Shown: positions 5,706 through 7,401 of the stretch, one piece after another
How positions within the stretch are numbered: the stretch's first letter is position 1
How the letters are laid out: each line of letters starts with the position of its first letter
Assembly (NCBI GenBank): GCA_017849335.1
Contig: JAFIHP010000206.1
Coordinates: forward strand, 1 to 7,401
Origin: Actinomycetales bacterium
GTDB lineage: Bacteria > Actinomycetota > Actinomycetes > S36-B12
Length of the DNA: 7,401 nucleotides
Reading direction: 5' to 3'
Notes under the pieces: generated by a model
What the model was told of the DNA's origin: nothing
What the model saw: only the letters and a program-made list of their open reading frames with translations
The model's database searches: none
Position numbers and translations under genes: made by a program

Positions 5706-6584
5706 CCGACGCAGGTCGTCGAGGTCGGCGCACTCGATCACCAGCCGGCCGCGCGAGGTCCGCGAGCCGAAGCCGGTCGCCTCGACCCGCGTGTCGAGCA
5801 CGTCGGCTGCCTGGGTCACCAGGTCGGCCACCGCCCCGGCGACCTGCTGGTCGCCGCTGGCGGTGCGCCGTGACCGGGTGGTCCGCGCCCGGGTCCGGCC
5901 GTCGGCCTCGCCCAGCAGGATGATCTCCTCGACCGACCGGACGCTCAGGCCCTCGGCGACGATCCGCGCGGCGAGTGCCTCCATGTCCTCAGCCTCGCCC
6001 AGCGACAGCAGCGCCCGCGCATGACCGGCCGACAGCACCCCGGCGGCGACGCGCCGCTGCACGTCCGTAGGCAGGCGGAGCAGCCGCAGGGTGTTGGTCA
6101 CCTGGGGCCGTGACCGCCCGATCCGGCGGGCGAGCTCGTCCTGGGTGCAGCCGAAGTCGGAGAGCAGCTGCTGGTAGGCGGCTGCCTCTTCCAACGGGTT
6201 GAGGTTGGCGCGGTGCAGGTTCTCCAGCAGCGCGTCACGAAGGAGGTCGTCGTCGTCAGTCTGGCGCACGATGGCCGGGATGGTCGCGAGTCCGGCCTCT
6301 CGGCTGGCCCGTAGACGTCGCTCCCCGGCCACGAGCTCGTACCCGTCGCTCACCCGCCGGACCACCACCGGCTGCAGGAGGCCGATCTCCCGGATGGAGT
6401 GCACGAGCTCGGCGAGCGCGTCCTCGTCGAAGACTGTCCGTGGCTGGCGCGGGTTGGGCGCGATCTGGTCCACCGAGAGCTCCAGGTAGACCGCGTCCGA
6501 CGGCGTCTGGTCCTCCACCACGGCCGGGCCCGGGATCAGCGCGCCGAGCCCTTTGCCCAGACCACGCGGCGGGGCTGCAGCCAT
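5679..6584 (-). CDS. parB: Chromosome-partitioning protein ParB (CTPase clamp)
   Basis: DNA-binding CTP-dependent clamp that loads at parS near the origin, spreads and works with ParA in segregation. The 301-aa product has all family parts: an N-terminal ParA-contact motif GLGKGLGALI (8-17), NPRQPR (44-49), IGLLQPVVVR (67-76), the CTP-binding motif GERRLRA (87-93), ENLHRANLNPLEEA (121-134), a helix-turn-helix (about 147-171, TQDELARRIGRSRPQV), a basic linker (about 230-245) and a C-terminal dimerisation segment. The frame extends upstream to a TTG at 6605, but ATG 6584 has a strong ribosome binding site GAAGGAGAG (6596-6588) and starts at the family N terminus. It lies downstream of parA in the same direction, separated by 66 nt of AT-rich DNA that may give it its own promoter. 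Confidence 0.97.
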   Translation of the reverse strand: MAAAPPRGLGKGLGALIPGPAVVEDQTPSDAVYLELSVDQIAPNPRQPRTVFDEDALAELVHSIREIGLLQPVVVRRVSDGYELVAGERRLRASREAGLATIPAIVRQTDDDDLLRDALLENLHRANLNPLEEAAAYQQLLSDFGCTQDELARRIGRSRPQVTNTLRLLRLPTDVQRRVAAGVLSAGHARALLSLGEAEDMEALAARIVAEGLSVRSVEEIILLGEADGRTRARTTRSRRTASGDQQVAGAVADLVTQAADVLDTRVEATGFGSRTSRGRLVIECADLDDLRRVVSLLTTS

Positions 6585-6662
6585 GCTCTCTCCTTCGGGG
6601 GACAACTAGGTATCTTTTGACCGTTTATGTCCGATAATGTCTGTGGAAAACTATGTGGAAGA
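6585..6662 (-). promoter_or_regulatory. AT-rich parA-parB spacer with DnaA-box-like sites
   Basis: Positions 6606-6660 are about 38% G+C (21 of 55 by count), a sharp drop against the surrounding DNA. On the - strand TTTTCCACA (6650-6642) fits the loose DnaA box TTWTNCACA. TCTTCCACA (6662-6654) is one base off and TTGTCCCCC (6605-6597) is two bases off the strict box TTGTCCACA. A GACAT direct repeat occurs at 6641-6637 and 6631-6627, one helical turn apart. The stretch may hold a parB promoter (CATAAA at 6629-6624 as a weak -10), a DnaA-responsive site, or both. It overlaps the parA stop. Function is inferred. Confidence 0.45.
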
Positions 6663-7401
6663 TGGGACGAGCGCGACGACCTGGGCTGCCGCTTCCCGGT
6701 AGGCGATGGCACCGGGTGAGGCCGGGTCGTAGGTCACCACGGTCTGCCCGTAGGACGGGGCCTCGGAGACCCGGACCGAGCGCGGGATCACGGTGTCGAT
6801 GACCTGCGCCCCGAAGTGGGTACGTACCTCCTGGGCGACCTGCGAGGCCAGCCGGGTGCGGCCGTCGTACATCGTCAGCAGGATGGCGCCCACCTCCAGC
6901 CGCGGGTTGAGGTGCGTACGGACCATCTCGATGGTCCGGAGCAGTTGCGACAGGCCCTCCAGGGCGTAGTACTCGCACTGGATCGGCAGGAGAACCTCGC
7001 TGGCGGCGACGAGGCCGTTCAGCGTCAGCAGTCCCAGGCTCGGCGGGCAGTCGAGGAAGACGAGGTCGAACTCCTGCTCCCCCAAGAGCGCCTCGACCGC
7101 CCGGGCCAGCCGGTACTCGCGGGCGACGAGCGCGACGAGCTCGATCTCCGCCCCGGCGAGGTCGATCGTTGCGGGCGCTGTCCACAATGACGGCACGTCC
7201 GGGCACGGCTGGATGACATCGACCAGCCGGCGCTCCCCGGTCAGGACGTCGTACACGCTGGGAGTGCCCTCGCGGTGCTCCGCGCCCAGGGCGGTCGAGG
7301 CGTTGCCCTGGGTATCGAGGTCGATCACCAGCACGCGCAGACCGGTCTGCGCTGCCGCGGCAGCGATGTTCACTGTGCTCGTCGCCTTGCCGACGCCACC
7401 C
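6651..7401 (-). CDS. parA: Chromosome-partitioning ATPase ParA/Soj (N-terminus outside window)
   Basis: Walker-type ATPase that binds DNA nonspecifically and moves ParB-origin complexes. The frame is open to the right edge, so the start is outside; the GTG at 7373 is internal. About 250 residues are visible: the P-loop end GGVGKATSTVN at the very edge, the switch region VIDLDTQGNAST, Walker B LVFLDCPPSLG, the PIQCEYYALEGL segment and the C-terminal SEAPSYG. Two positions differ from what I expect of the family: Ala instead of Thr/Ser after the P-loop Lys (codon 7385-7383), and DTQG instead of the usual DPQG. The remainder looks fully functional. The stop is TAG (6653-6651) and parB follows after 66 nt. 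In related chromosomes gidB/rsmG and the origin lie further upstream of parA. Confidence 0.95.
   Translation of the reverse strand, partial: GGVGKATSTVNIAAAAAQTGLRVLVIDLDTQGNASTALGAEHREGTPSVYDVLTGERRLVDVIQPCPDVPSLWTAPATIDLAGAEIELVALVAREYRLARAVEALLGEQEFDLVFLDCPPSLGLLTLNGLVAASEVLLPIQCEYYALEGLSQLLRTIEMVRTHLNPRLEVGAILLTMYDGRTRLASQVAQEVRTHFGAQVIDTVIPRSVRVSEAPSYGQTVVTYDPASPGAIAYREAAAQVVALVPSST

Noticed and set aside
6585..6605. TTG start for ParB at 6605
   Set aside because: The ATG at 6584 has a strong ribosome binding site, which the longer form would place inside its own coding sequence, and it fits the family N terminus.
7178..7186. DnaA-box-like CTGTCCACA within parA
   Set aside because: It encodes the conserved LWTA segment of ParA and is one base off the box, so coding constraint explains it.
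1..7401. parS sites, tRNA/rRNA genes, CRISPR arrays, insertion sequences
   Set aside because: I looked for a parS-like palindrome around CACGTG and for repeats or transposase motifs by eye and found none. A motif scan would be firmer.

Overview
The window is about 7.4 kb of very GC-rich DNA with GTG and ATG starts and strongly GC-biased third codon positions. Its gene order is the conserved actinobacterial block next to the chromosomal origin: an RsmA-like anti-sigma protein, trxB, trxA, cwlM, then parB and parA on the opposite strand. In Mycobacterium tuberculosis the corresponding run is Rv3912 to Rv3918c, also beside the origin. Here an aminotransferase and a D-Ala-D-Ala ligase lie between cwlM and parB. 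I therefore infer a high-GC actinobacterium, possibly Micrococcales or Propionibacteriales. The genus cannot be named from this sequence.

Layout on the + strand: (1) 1-758, C-terminal part of a membrane-anchored RsmA-like anti-sigma protein; (2) 759-856, an intergenic region with a SigR/SigH-type promoter and a 5'UTR hairpin; (3) 857-1780, trxB, interrupted by an in-frame TAG at codon 16; (4) 1853-2173, trxA; (5) 2185-3237, cwlM, which lacks the amidase catalytic residues; (6) 3413-4720, a PLP aminotransferase; (7) 4728-5675, a short D-Ala-D-Ala ligase. On the - strand: a 31-aa single-pass membrane peptide at 3334-3239, parB at 6584-5679, and parA running off the right edge (7401-6651).

Three themes run through the block. 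The left part is redox and envelope-stress control: an anti-sigma protein, a thiol-stress promoter, and the thioredoxin reductase/thioredoxin pair. The middle is cell-wall precursor supply and control: CwlM, an aminotransferase of unknown substrate, and Ddl. The right part is chromosome segregation: ParA/ParB, with a 55-bp AT-rich island between them that carries DnaA-box-like sites.

The strongest leads are the amber codon in an otherwise intact trxB behind a perfect SigR-type promoter, a well-supported but easily missed 31-codon membrane-peptide gene, the pseudo-amidase character of CwlM, and an altered P-loop in ParA (Lys followed by Ala). I saw no RNA genes, insertion sequences, CRISPR arrays or parS sites. 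No clearly undescribed multi-gene system is present; this is a conserved core region with a few local oddities.
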